From Romeriopsis navalis LEGE 11480 (lineage in GTDB: Bacteria; Cyanobacteriota; Cyanobacteriia; Leptolyngbyales; Leptolyngbyaceae): a stretch of 57,633 nt of DNA. Position numbers and translations under genes: made by a program. This document shows, one piece after another, positions 9,781 to 17,756 of this stretch (the stretch's first letter is position 1; each line of letters starts with the position of its first letter). Under the pieces are notes generated by a model that was not told where the DNA came from, made no database searches, and saw nothing but the letters and a program-made list of their open reading frames with translations. The stretch spans positions 1-57,633 of the forward strand of contig NZ_JADEXQ010000031.1 in NCBI RefSeq assembly GCF_015207035.1, in the 5' to 3' direction.

Positions 9781-11079
9781 ATGACGATCGCGGCAGATTC
9801 CCTCACGACTTTAGCCCAAAAGACCCGTAATGCGGCACGCCAACTGGCAGCAACTCCAACGATTGTGCGGGATCAGGCATTAGCGGCGATCGCCGATGCC
9901 CTAGAAGCGAATGCGGCCGAAATTTTGGCGGCGAATGCGGCGGATTGCGAAGCGGCCCAGACGAATGGCATTGGCTCGGCGCTCTATGCCCGCCTGAAGC
10001 TGAATCAAGCGAAGCTGCAAGGGGCGATTCAGGGGGTGCGGGATGTGGGCCATCTCGCGGATCCGATTGGGGCGGTGCAAATCCATCGGGAATTAGATAC
10101 AGGACTGGATTTGCAGCGGGTGAGCTGTCCGCTGGGGGTCTTGGGCGTGATTTTTGAAGCCCGGCCTGATGCGGTGATGCAGATTTCGAGTTTGGCGATT
10201 AAGTCGGGGAATGGCGTGATCCTCAAGGGTGGCCAAGAGGCGATCCGATCGTGCACGGCTTTGGTTAAGGCGATTCAGGCGGGACTAGCCCAGACCGATA
10301 TTGAACCGGCTGTGGTGCAACTGCTGACGACCCGCGAAGAAACGGTGGCGTTGTTGGAGTTGGATCAATATGTGGATTTGATTATTCCGCGCGGGTCCAA
10401 CTCGTTTGTGCAGTTTGTGCAGAATAATACGCGGATCCCGGTGTTGGGCCATGCCGATGGGATTTGTCACTTGTACGTGGATGCGGCGGTGGATTTTGAT
10501 CAAGCAGTGACGATCGCTGTGGATTCAAAGACACATTATCCAGCGGCTTGTAATGCGATCGAGACGCTGTTGGTACATCACAATATTGCGGAAACGTTTT
10601 TGCCGAAGCTGGCGACCGTGATGGGTGAGCAGTCTGTGGAACTCCGGGGTGATGCAAAAGCCTGTGAGATTTTGCCCAATATTGCGGCGGCGACGGCTGA
10701 GGATTGGACGACGGAATATAGTGACTTGATTTTGGCGATTAAGGTAGTGGATGGGTTGGAAGCCGCGATTACCCACATCAATACCTATGGGTCACGGCAT
10801 ACAGAAGCGATCGCCACGACTGATAAGCCAACAGCGAAGGAATTTATGTCTCAGGTCGATGCGGCGGGGGTGTACCACAATTGCTCAACCCGGTTTGCCG
10901 ATGGTTTCCGCTATGGCTTTGGGGCGGAAGTGGGGATTAGCACTCAGAAAATGCCGCCACGGGGGCCGGTGGGATTAGAGGGTTTGGTGACGTATAAGTA
11001 TGAGCTGGTGGGGGATGGACATATTGCCGCGACCTACAGTGGTAGCGATGCGAAACCGTTTACTCATAAAGATCTGTAA
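9781..11079 (+). CDS. proA: Gamma-glutamyl phosphate reductase
   Basis: This 432-residue enzyme reduces L-glutamate 5-phosphate to glutamate 5-semialdehyde with NADPH in proline biosynthesis. The aldehyde-dehydrogenase fold is clear: the EARPDAV motif with [10 protein letters not shown], the catalytic Cys in [13 protein letters not shown], and the C-terminal [24 protein letters not shown] block that marks ProA. ATG at 9781 begins a full-length protein. proB is not next to it. The 3' end carries a short tandem duplication (11069-11104) covering the stop codon. Confidence 0.97.
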   Translation: MTIAADSLTTLAQKTRNAARQLAATPTIVRDQALAAIADALEANAAEILAANAADCEAAQTNGIGSALYARLKLNQAKLQGAIQGVRDVGHLADPIGAVQIHRELDTGLDLQRVSCPLGVLGVIFEARPDAVMQISSLAIKSGNGVILKGGQEAIRSCTALVKAIQAGLAQTDIEPAVVQLLTTREETVALLELDQYVDLIIPRGSNSFVQFVQNNTRIPVLGHADGICHLYVDAAVDFDQAVTIAVDSKTHYPAACNAIETLLVHHNIAETFLPKLATVMGEQSVELRGDAKACEILPNIAAATAEDWTTEYSDLILAIKVVDGLEAAITHINTYGSRHTEAIATTDKPTAKEFMSQVDAAGVYHNCSTRFADGFRYGFGAEVGISTQKMPPRGPVGLEGLVTYKYELVGDGHIAATYSGSDAKPFTHKDL

Positions 11080-11104
11080 TTTCCAGAAGATCTGTAATTG
11101 CCAG
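11069..11104 (+). repeat. 18-bp tandem duplication across the proA stop codon
   Basis: AAGATCTGTAATTTCCAG is followed at once by AAGATCTGTAATTGCCAG, an 18-base direct repeat with one mismatch. The first copy includes the proA stop codon (TAA). The second lies just before the 3' end of cobM. It looks like a recent slippage event without effect on the protein. Confidence 0.8.
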
Positions 11105-11109
11105 CATCT

Positions 11110-11949
11110 TTAATCGTCGAAGTCCCGTTGCTTCAGTTCATGGGAGCGGCGGAATAACCGATCGTAATCCGCTGCATACAAATTTGATGTTGCAGTAGTT
11201 GTGGGTTTGCTTATGTGACTTGTGCCATATTCCGTCGGGACTGTGGCCGCTTTGAGTGCCGGACTGACGACGTACATGGTGGTGCGAATCAGGTTTTCTC
11301 GATCGGTGGTTGAAGCCATTGCCGTAAGGGGTACAACTAAGATTCTTTCGTCTTTCCAGCCGACTCGGAAGCAAATTGCGACGGGGGTATCGGCGGGGTA
11401 ATGTTTGAGTAATTTAGTTTGGGCTTTCTGGACGTGGCGGGCGCTGAGATATAGACATAGACTCGCTTGATGGGCCGCCATGGTTTCCAGTTCCTCGGTG
11501 GCGGGAACTTGGGTGCGGCCACTGACACGGGTGAGGATAATGCTTTGAATTTGTTGCGGTTGGGTCAGTTCGACCCGGAGCTTGGCGGCGGCAAGTTGGT
11601 ATGCGCTGACGCCGGGGATAATTTCAAAGTCGATTCCAGCGGCAAGTAGGCCGTTCATTTGTTCTTGGATGGCACCGTAGAGGCAGGGGTCGCCGTCGTG
11701 GAGGCGGATGACGGTTTTGCCGGATTGGGCACGATCGACCAGAATTTCGAGGATTTGGGCGAGGGATTTGTCGGCGGTGGGAATGATTTCAGTTTTGGGT
11801 TTGACGTAGTGGTTGATCAGGTCGATCGGGATGAGCGAATCGGCATAGACCACGACATCGGCTTGTTTGAGTAGCCGTGCGCCTTTGACGGTGATCAGAT
11901 CAGGGTCGCCGGGACCGGCCCCGATGAAATGGATGATGGGTTTGGGCAT
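11110..11949 (-). CDS. cobM: Precorrin-4 C11-methyltransferase (CobM/CbiF)
   Basis: This 279-residue SAM-dependent methyltransferase adds the C-11 methyl group to the contracted corrin ring. It has the family's N-terminal FIGAGPGDPDLITVKG motif, then VVYADSLIP, the HDGDPCLYGAI loop, and FEIIPGVSAYQLAAAKL, all characteristic of the CobM/CbiF branch. The last 35 residues extend past the usual fold and are polar. ATG at 11949 follows cobW (stop at 11999) on the same strand by 49 bases, with a palindromic repeat in the gap. It is convergent with proA. Confidence 0.95.
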   Translation of the reverse strand: MPKPIIHFIGAGPGDPDLITVKGARLLKQADVVVYADSLIPIDLINHYVKPKTEIIPTADKSLAQILEILVDRAQSGKTVIRLHDGDPCLYGAIQEQMNGLLAAGIDFEIIPGVSAYQLAAAKLRVELTQPQQIQSIILTRVSGRTQVPATEELETMAAHQASLCLYLSARHVQKAQTKLLKHYPADTPVAICFRVGWKDERILVVPLTAMASTTDRENLIRTTMYVVSPALKAATVPTEYGTSHISKPTTTATSNLYAADYDRLFRRSHELKQRDFDD

Positions 11950-11958
11950 GGTGGTGGC

Positions 11959-11988
11959 GGTGCATTTTCGTGGGGCGAGAAACGCACC
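11959..11988. repeat. 30-bp palindromic repeat, copy 1 (between cobW and cobM)
   Basis: GGTGCATTTTCG and CGAGAAACGCACC form an imperfect hairpin followed by TTAGGGTG. A near-identical 30-base element occurs at 13068-13097 on the other side of cobW. It belongs to the GGTGCGTTT/AAACGCACC class of short palindromes dispersed in cyanobacterial genomes. Confidence 0.75.
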
Positions 11989-11998
11989 TTAGGGTGAT

Positions 11999-13030
11999 TT
12001 ATAAGATGCTGTTTTCGATTTGGGTTTGGTCTAAGGCGTTGCCGATGAAGACTAATTTGGTTTGGCGGGGTTCTTCGGGTTTCCAGGGACGATCGTAGAA
12101 TGTCTCGAAGCGCTGGCCAACGCCTTGGAGCACGAGGCGCATGGCTTTGTTGGGGACGGCGACGAAGCCTTTGATGCGGTAGATTTCTTGGTCTTGGACG
12201 AGTTGCTTGAGTTTGGCGGTGAGGGTTTTGGGGTCGAAGGTGTTGTCGGTAATGATTTGGATCGCGTTGATTTCTTCGTCGTGCTCGTGTTCTGCTTCGT
12301 GGTCGTGATGGCTATGACGATTGTCTAGATCATCTTCGACGGCAGCGTTGAAGCCGAGTAATACGTCGGGACTAATTGCACCTTGTTTGGCTGACACAAC
12401 TTTGATGCCTTGGGGGATTTCCTGTTCGAGCCATGTTTGGACTTTGCTGCGGTTTGTCGCATCAACGGTATCGCCCTTGGTCAGCAAGACCATGTCGGCA
12501 CAGGCAAGCTGGTCTTCAAATAGTTCTTCGATCGGGGTTTCATGGTCGAGGCTGTCGTCCGACTGGCGTTGGGCTTCGAGGGCGTCGAGATCGCCGACAA
12601 ATTGGCCAGTGGCCAGGGCTTCGCAATCAACTACGGTAACAACTCCATCAACGGTGGCCGCATTGCGAATTTCTGGCCAGCGGAATGCCTGGATCAACGG
12701 TTTTGGCAATGCTAGGCCAGATGTTTCGACGAGGATGCAGTCGATCCGATCGCGTCGCTTGATCAATTCCTGCATGGTCGGCAGAAATTCTTCCTGGACG
12801 GTGCAACAGAGGCAACCATTCGCCAGTTCGAGGATGTTGCTGTCGGGGGCTTCGTCTTCGTCACAGATTTGGCATTCCCGCAGGAGATCACCGTCGATGC
12901 CAACTTCGCCGAATTCGTTGACTAATACCGCAATCCGTCGGCCTTGGTTATTTTGCAGCAAGTGACGGACTAATGTGGTTTTGCCTGCGCCGAGGAAGCC
13001 GGTGATAACGGTAACGGGAATTTTGTGCAT
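11999..13030 (-). CDS. cobW: CobW-type G3E GTPase, cobalamin biosynthesis-associated
   Basis: This 343-residue cytosolic GTPase has a Walker A GFLGAGKTT near residue 10, a switch region NEFGEVGIDG, the metal-binding CxCC motif in NGCLCCTVQEEFLPTM, and GTPase motif TKGD. A His/Asp/Glu-rich stretch (HSHHDHEAEHEHDEE) probably binds metal, and a CobW C-terminal domain follows. CobW is thought to deliver cobalt to the CobN chelatase. I place the start at the ATG at 13030 (MHKIPVTVITG); the open frame extends 51 codons upstream, but that part overlaps a palindrome and the divergent cobQ start and is not family-like. Confidence 0.92.
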   Translation of the reverse strand: MHKIPVTVITGFLGAGKTTLVRHLLQNNQGRRIAVLVNEFGEVGIDGDLLRECQICDEDEAPDSNILELANGCLCCTVQEEFLPTMQELIKRRDRIDCILVETSGLALPKPLIQAFRWPEIRNAATVDGVVTVVDCEALATGQFVGDLDALEAQRQSDDSLDHETPIEELFEDQLACADMVLLTKGDTVDATNRSKVQTWLEQEIPQGIKVVSAKQGAISPDVLLGFNAAVEDDLDNRHSHHDHEAEHEHDEEINAIQIITDNTFDPKTLTAKLKQLVQDQEIYRIKGFVAVPNKAMRLVLQGVGQRFETFYDRPWKPEEPRQTKLVFIGNALDQTQIENSIL

Positions 13031-13067
13031 TTTGGGCGCGTTGTCGATCGGTGGAATTAATTTTGAT

Positions 13068-13097
13068 GGTGCGTTTTCGCATTGCGAGAAACGCACC
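13068..13097. repeat. 30-bp palindromic repeat, copy 2 (between cobW and cobQ)
   Basis: GGTGCGTTTTCGCATTGCGAGAAACGCACC in two arms (13068-13079 and 13085-13097) forms a hairpin and is followed by CTACG. It matches the element at 11959-11988. The pair flanks cobW exactly, in the divergent gap before cobQ. Confidence 0.75.
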
Positions 13098-13147
13098 CTA
13101 CGATTATACGATGATGGGTGGATGCGTTTTTTGATCAGCGGTGGCTT

Positions 13148-14617
13148 ATGCCTGGAATTATGGTGGTGGGGACGACTTCCCATGCGGGTAAATCTTTAAT
13201 CACAGCGGCAATTTGTCGGATTCTGGTACGGCAGGGGCATCGGGTGACGCCATTCAAGGGCCAAAATATGGCGTTGAATTCCTATGTGACGGCGAGTGGC
13301 GGAGAAATTGGGTTTGCCCAGGCGTTTCAGGCATGGGCGGCGCGGGTAGAGCCGGAGGTGGTGATGAATCCGGTGTTGCTGAAGCCCCAAGGAAATATGA
13401 CTTCGCAGGTGATTCTTAGGGGTAAAGCGGTCGGTGTGACGAATGCGCGGCAATATTATGAGGATTATTTTGAGCCGGGTTGGGCGGCGATCAAGGAATG
13501 TTTGTCGGAGTTGTCGGAGCGGTTTGACTACATTGTGTGTGAAGGGGCTGGCAGTCCGGCGGAGGTGAATCTGAAGCACCGCGATATGACGAATATGCGG
13601 GTGGCGAAGCATCTGAATGCGCCGACAATTTTGGTGGTGGATATAGATCGAGGTGGTTGTTTTGCCCAGGTGATTGGCACGTTGATGATTTTGGAGCCGG
13701 ATGAGCGGGCTTTGGTGAAGGGGATTGTGGTGAATAAGTTTCGTGGGCAGCGGGATTTGTTTGACTCGGGGGTGGAGTGGTTGGAGCAAGAGACAGGAAT
13801 TCCAGTGCTGGGGGTGATTCCATGGATGGATGATCTGTTTCCCTCGGAGGATTCCCTGGATTTGATGGAGCGACGGGGACGGAAAAAGACGGCGGATATG
13901 ACGATAGCGGTAATTCGTTTACCCCGGATTTCTAACTTTACTGACTTTGACCCATTGGAAGCGGAGCCTTCGGTGGCGGTGAAGTACGTGGGCATGAATG
14001 ATGATTTGGGTCATCCCGATGCGGTGATTTTGCCGGGGAGTAAGACGACGATTCCGGATTTGCGGCAGTTACAGGCGTCGGGTTTGGCACAGCAGATTCA
14101 GGATTATGCGGCGGCTGGTGGAACGGTGTTGGGGATTTGTGGTGGGTTTCAAATGATGGGTCGATCGATTAATGACCCGCAGGGTTTGGAAGGTAATGCG
14201 GGGCAGTTTGATGGACTGGGTTTGCTGCCGTTTCAGACGGTGATGGAGGGGGAAAAGGTGGTGCGACAGCGGCAGGTGACGACTGCGTATCCCCAGGCGG
14301 AGTTGGCGATGGCCGGATATGAGATTCATCTGGGGCGGAGCGAACGGTTGCTGGATGAGGGATTTGAGGATTTATTTGATGATGCGACTTTGGGTGTGGT
14401 GAATCAGTCGCAGTCACTTTGGGGTAGCTACTTGCATGGGATTTTTGACAATGGAATTTGGCGCAGAATGTGGCTGAATCAGGTGCGGCAAAAGCAGGAT
14501 CTGCATTTGTTACCAGCAACGCAACCGAATTATGCGGAGCAACGGGATTTATTGATCGATCGATTAGCTGATCACATGACGGAGTATATGGATCTAGGAC
14601 CAGCTATCAGCATCTAA
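13148..14617 (+). CDS. cobQ: Cobyric acid synthase (CobQ/CbiP)
   Basis: This 489-residue enzyme amidates four carboxylates of adenosylcobyrinic a,c-diamide using glutamine and ATP. The N-terminal synthetase domain has the P-loop-like MVVGTTSHAGKS, then FKGQNMALNS and the CEGAGSPAEVNL motif. The C-terminal glutaminase domain has PGSKTTIPDL, the nucleophile region GICGGFQMMG, and a late SYLHGIFDN histidine. The start at 13148 gives MPGIMVVGTT; ATG 13160 is an alternative, while the frame's first ATG at 13118 adds non-family residues. Its stop codon overlaps the stop of the convergent PEP-CTERM-like gene. Confidence 0.95.
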   Translation: MPGIMVVGTTSHAGKSLITAAICRILVRQGHRVTPFKGQNMALNSYVTASGGEIGFAQAFQAWAARVEPEVVMNPVLLKPQGNMTSQVILRGKAVGVTNARQYYEDYFEPGWAAIKECLSELSERFDYIVCEGAGSPAEVNLKHRDMTNMRVAKHLNAPTILVVDIDRGGCFAQVIGTLMILEPDERALVKGIVVNKFRGQRDLFDSGVEWLEQETGIPVLGVIPWMDDLFPSEDSLDLMERRGRKKTADMTIAVIRLPRISNFTDFDPLEAEPSVAVKYVGMNDDLGHPDAVILPGSKTTIPDLRQLQASGLAQQIQDYAAAGGTVLGICGGFQMMGRSINDPQGLEGNAGQFDGLGLLPFQTVMEGEKVVRQRQVTTAYPQAELAMAGYEIHLGRSERLLDEGFEDLFDDATLGVVNQSQSLWGSYLHGIFDNGIWRRMWLNQVRQKQDLHLLPATQPNYAEQRDLLIDRLADHMTEYMDLGPAISI

Positions 14618-15336
14618 TTACTCAACTCAGAATCGCGTCTTTTTTTACGGCGCAGGCAACTCACGCTCAGACCAACGAGACTGGGCAACATAAACGGGGT
14701 TGGAATGCTATTCGGCGTTTGCTGAATAGCAAAATCCACCTCTAGCTCCCCTGAATTATCACTATAAAATCCGGGCAATCCGCTGAAGGCAAAAGCATCG
14801 GCAAACCCGAAGAAGAGACGCGTTGCTGTATCTGGCACTAGAAAATTCTGCGGCTTCAAGTCTTCAGTCAATCCATCACCAACATAGAACGGGACAGCAA
14901 GAGAAGTCGTTATCGTTTCTTGAGATTCTTGCCCACTCAAATCAGCCTGCACAGGCGTTCCCGTAGGAGTTTCATCGGCTAAGAATAACCCAACTAAAAA
15001 CATCGTTCGGGAGTTATGGAATACACCGGCAATGCCATTATCAGAAATAGTCTGGATATTTGTCGCGCCACTAACACACGAACCGTCTGCCGAATTCGGC
15101 TGAGGACCGTTAGCACAGGTAATACTTCCAGTTACCGAACTGAGCGTCAGCGTCTGACCAGTTGCAGGCGAGAAGTTCACACCAGGGGGAAAAACGCCAT
15201 CGGTGGGGATCCCCGCCCCAGGCCGGAAAATATCCGATCTTGCATCGACCGTTAAATCTAGAGCGTTTGCAGTATCAACAAAAGCCAACAGGGAAAGTGC
15301 GACGGTCGCACCAAGCAAAATATGGGAAGTTTTCAT
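14614..15336 (-). CDS. Secreted PEP-CTERM-like protein of unknown function
   Basis: This 240-residue protein begins with a signal peptide (MKTSHILLGATVALSLLAF, cleavage likely after ANA near residue 26) and ends with a sorting-like tail: SIPTPF, a short hydrophobic helix, and the basic cluster RRKKRR. That layout is the PEP-CTERM type, in which an exosortase anchors or trims the protein, though the motif here is PTPF rather than PEP. The middle is beta-rich and not recognised; one Cys pair (near SITCAN and GSCVSG) might be a disulfide. The ATG at 15336 is chosen because it opens the signal peptide. The gene lies inside the cobalamin region without an obvious link to it. Confidence 0.7.
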   Translation of the reverse strand: MKTSHILLGATVALSLLAFVDTANALDLTVDARSDIFRPGAGIPTDGVFPPGVNFSPATGQTLTLSSVTGSITCANGPQPNSADGSCVSGATNIQTISDNGIAGVFHNSRTMFLVGLFLADETPTGTPVQADLSGQESQETITTSLAVPFYVGDGLTEDLKPQNFLVPDTATRLFFGFADAFAFSGLPGFYSDNSGELEVDFAIQQTPNSIPTPFMLPSLVGLSVSCLRRKKRRDSELSN

Positions 15337-15651
15337 AGAACCACACAAAGTATGACTACATGGGACATGTGGTGGATGCATATTTTTTATTCCTGCAAAA
15401 TTAATTAGACTGCCACTTGCGATATTTGTCAACAACGTCGGCAAGTTTACATTTGCCCCGATCCCTTGTTAGCGGTTTTGTCTTTGACGCGACCCATATG
15501 TCCTTCATGACCAGGCAGCAGGACTTATGAGCGCTGACCCCAAGATTTGATTCATACCCACTGCCAATTAGCACATCCTTTGGTGATATTGAATTTCACA
15601 ATGTCGCTCTGAATCCACAATTGGCAGTTGTTCTCTCAATACTGATAAATT
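15337..15651. other. Intergenic region upstream of the PEP-CTERM-like gene
   Basis: This 315-base gap lies between cobC (end of the long minus-strand operon) and the PEP-CTERM-like gene, which is on the same strand. It should contain the operon terminator and a new promoter, but I see no strong hairpin with a T tract and no clear promoter pair. Confidence 0.35.
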
Positions 15652-16668
15652 TCAATCTCTCACCAATACCTTATTGCACAAATACTCAAACAGCGCCTTA
15701 ACCAAAGCCTCCTGTGCCACTTCATCTTGAGCCGACACTCGAATCTGATCAAATAAGCCAAAGGATGTACAGTCGCGCACCCGAATGTCTTGCCGCCGCA
15801 ATTCTTCTGTGACCTGGGTGGCGTTACCGACGCTGATCAGGCCAAAGTTTGCCTGACTCCAAGTTTGCTCAAGGTCAATTCGCTGAATCTGATTTTTGAG
15901 TTCGTCCCGCCAGCGCCACAGTGTTGGGTGGCATTGTTTGACCCAGGTTTGGGCGGCGGGTGAGAGGGCCGATCGTAAAAATGCTTCGCCATGTACCGAC
16001 AACACCCACGATGGTGCAACGTTGCGAAATTCGACGAGGCTTTCATTCGCGATTAAATATCCGGCGCGCACTCCGGTCATGCCATGCGCTTTATTGGGTG
16101 CGTACATCCGCCAAAAGATTTCAGGGATGTCGATTTTGGTTTGGGTGAGTGATAGATAGGCTAAATCAGCGACGACGATCGTCTTCGATCGGGCTGCGAC
16201 CTTCGCCACCTGATCGAGAAACTCCGGCGCATAAATCTCTCCGGTGGGATTGTTTGGAATGCAGAGGAAAGCTAATTGAGCCGAGGATAAGCGTTCTAGA
16301 AATGCTTCAGGACTCTGTGCTTCATACAGTGGCAACCCCGTTAACCGGGCCGCTCGGGCATATTCCCCAAAGGTTGGAGCCATTGTCAAAATATTGCCGG
16401 TCGATCGTTCCCAGCGTGTGAGTCGCACAATCAATTCACTCGCCCCGGCTCCCACTGCGACTTGCTTGGGAGACACCTGATGAAAGGCGGAAATCTCCTG
16501 GTGCAGCTTTGTATAGAAGGGGTCGGGATAGTGCGTCGGATCGACAGCTTTGAGGGCTTTGAGGACGGTCGGGTTTGGCCCTAGCGCATTAGCATTGGAG
16601 GAGAAATCATACTTTGGCGGTGTCCCGGAATCCGTGCTGCCATGAATCGGTTGGAGCTGATCTACCAT
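15652..16668 (-). CDS. cobC: Threonine-phosphate decarboxylase-like aminotransferase (CobC/CobD type)
   Basis: This 338-residue class-I PLP enzyme probably makes (R)-1-aminopropan-2-yl phosphate, the linker between corrin ring and nucleotide loop. Family marks are YDFSSNANALGPN, YPDPFYTKL, the substrate/PLP loop IPNNPTGEI, and the PLP lysine in APNKAHGMTGVRAGY (Lys193). The start at 16668 overlaps the cobD stop by 7 bases, consistent with translational coupling. It is the last gene of the run that starts with cobG. Histidinol-phosphate aminotransferase is the main alternative, but the short length and the location next to cobD argue for the cobalamin role. Confidence 0.87.
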   Translation of the reverse strand: MVDQLQPIHGSTDSGTPPKYDFSSNANALGPNPTVLKALKAVDPTHYPDPFYTKLHQEISAFHQVSPKQVAVGAGASELIVRLTRWERSTGNILTMAPTFGEYARAARLTGLPLYEAQSPEAFLERLSSAQLAFLCIPNNPTGEIYAPEFLDQVAKVAARSKTIVVADLAYLSLTQTKIDIPEIFWRMYAPNKAHGMTGVRAGYLIANESLVEFRNVAPSWVLSVHGEAFLRSALSPAAQTWVKQCHPTLWRWRDELKNQIQRIDLEQTWSQANFGLISVGNATQVTEELRRQDIRVRDCTSFGLFDQIRVSAQDEVAQEALVKALFEYLCNKVLVRD

Positions 16669-17714
16669 ATTCCCACCAATTCAAATCGCCACACGCCAAG
16701 GAATGCAAATAGCAACGCAAGAATCCATCCGGCATGGGTAATCCAATCAATCCCTGCCGTAGTAGTTTCGGTATCCACATCATTTCCTGTTGCATTCAAA
16801 ATATAAACACCCGGTTTGCCGAGATGTATCCCCATTCGCAAGGCAAATGCGGCCATTGACCAACCCGAATTAGGCGACGGTGTTTTACCCGATTCGTGGC
16901 GTAAAACACCGTAGGGGCGAGCATCCCGCGCCCACGAAAAATCACGCCACAATCGACCACCCCCATCCCCGATCGACATCCGCCGCAATAACGGTCGATC
17001 GATGGTGATGGTGGATTGGTGATCGGGCATCATGGTTCGTTGCAATGTTGTTTGAGGATGCGGCAGACGCGCCCCGAAGGGATAATAAAACAACCATAAT
17101 CCGGTAATACGGGCGGGGATGAAATTCATCATGTCATCCATGCGGGCAGCGACCTTTCCCCATTGTTCATATTTCTCGTTGCGATAACCCCACATAGAAT
17201 CAGCAGTATTGATAAATCGATATAAATATGCACCGGGCAATCCCAAAATCAGAAACCAAAATAACGGCGCAATCACCGAATCAGAAAGGTTCTCAGAAAT
17301 ACTTTCCAGGGCACTTTCCCGCACTTCGATCGCTGATAAATTCGTCGTATCGCGGCTGACAATATAGGCCAACCGTTTGCGCCCTTGGTCTAAATCCTGC
17401 TGTAAAGCCGCTTCGATTTCCTTTACCTCACGCACCAACATTCGGAAAGCAAAAGCGGGTTTGAGTAATATTGCCGTGAGTGGTATTTGGCCCCAGATTG
17501 GTAACTGCCACAGCCCCCACGTCATACCACAAGCGAAACCGAAAACGATGACTGCACCGATACCCCAAGTGACACCACCGAGTAGTCGTGGCAACTGATC
17601 GCCCCGTAACTTCTCCGCAAATTTCAAATAATTACCAAACCAAACCACCGGATGACACCACAACGGCGGCTCACCCACAAACCAATCTAAAAGTAGCGCC
17701 AGCAGAATCGTCAT
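16662..17714 (-). CDS. cobD: Adenosylcobinamide-phosphate synthase (CbiB/CobD)
   Basis: This 350-residue polytopic membrane protein joins the aminopropanol arm to adenosylcobyric acid. Family marks are LLDWFVGEPPLWCHPVVWFG at the N-terminus, the MWGYRNEKYEQWGKVAARMDD block, and PSPNSGWSMAAFALRMGI. ATG 17714 fits the family start; GTG 17756 would make it abut cobN. Just before PSPNSGW the protein has an odd segment (WARDARPYGVLRHESGK) encoded by a palindromic repeat (16877-16936), which looks like a translated insertion. It lies 42 bases after cobN and overlaps cobC by 7 bases. Confidence 0.9.
   Translation of the reverse strand: MTILLALLLDWFVGEPPLWCHPVVWFGNYLKFAEKLRGDQLPRLLGGVTWGIGAVIVFGFACGMTWGLWQLPIWGQIPLTAILLKPAFAFRMLVREVKEIEAALQQDLDQGRKRLAYIVSRDTTNLSAIEVRESALESISENLSDSVIAPLFWFLILGLPGAYLYRFINTADSMWGYRNEKYEQWGKVAARMDDMMNFIPARITGLWLFYYPFGARLPHPQTTLQRTMMPDHQSTITIDRPLLRRMSIGDGGGRLWRDFSWARDARPYGVLRHESGKTPSPNSGWSMAAFALRMGIHLGKPGVYILNATGNDVDTETTTAGIDWITHAGWILALLFAFLGVWRFELVGIW
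16877..16936. repeat. Palindromic repeat inside cobD, translated in frame
   Basis: ACGGTGTTTTAC (16877-16888) and GTAAAACACCGT (16901-16912) are perfect 12-bp arms. They are joined to GTAGGGGCGAGCATCCCGCG (from 16911), which resembles the end of the 195-bp element in cobG (GTAGGGGCGCGTATCCCGCG). The DNA is read through as coding sequence. Confidence 0.75.
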
Positions 17715-17756
17715 AAATTCAGATAAACTGTCGGTCGGGGCAACGCGCAACCCCAC

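Noticed and set aside
13031-13183. N-terminal extension of cobW by 51 residues
   Set aside because: It covers a palindromic repeat and the divergent cobQ start region and has no similarity to G3E GTPases. ATG 13030 gives the normal N-terminus.
13196-13789. Long minus-strand frame opposite cobQ
   Set aside because: cobQ is a clear gene with conserved motifs; the antisense frame is rich in His, Arg and Pro from codon bias and shows no domain.
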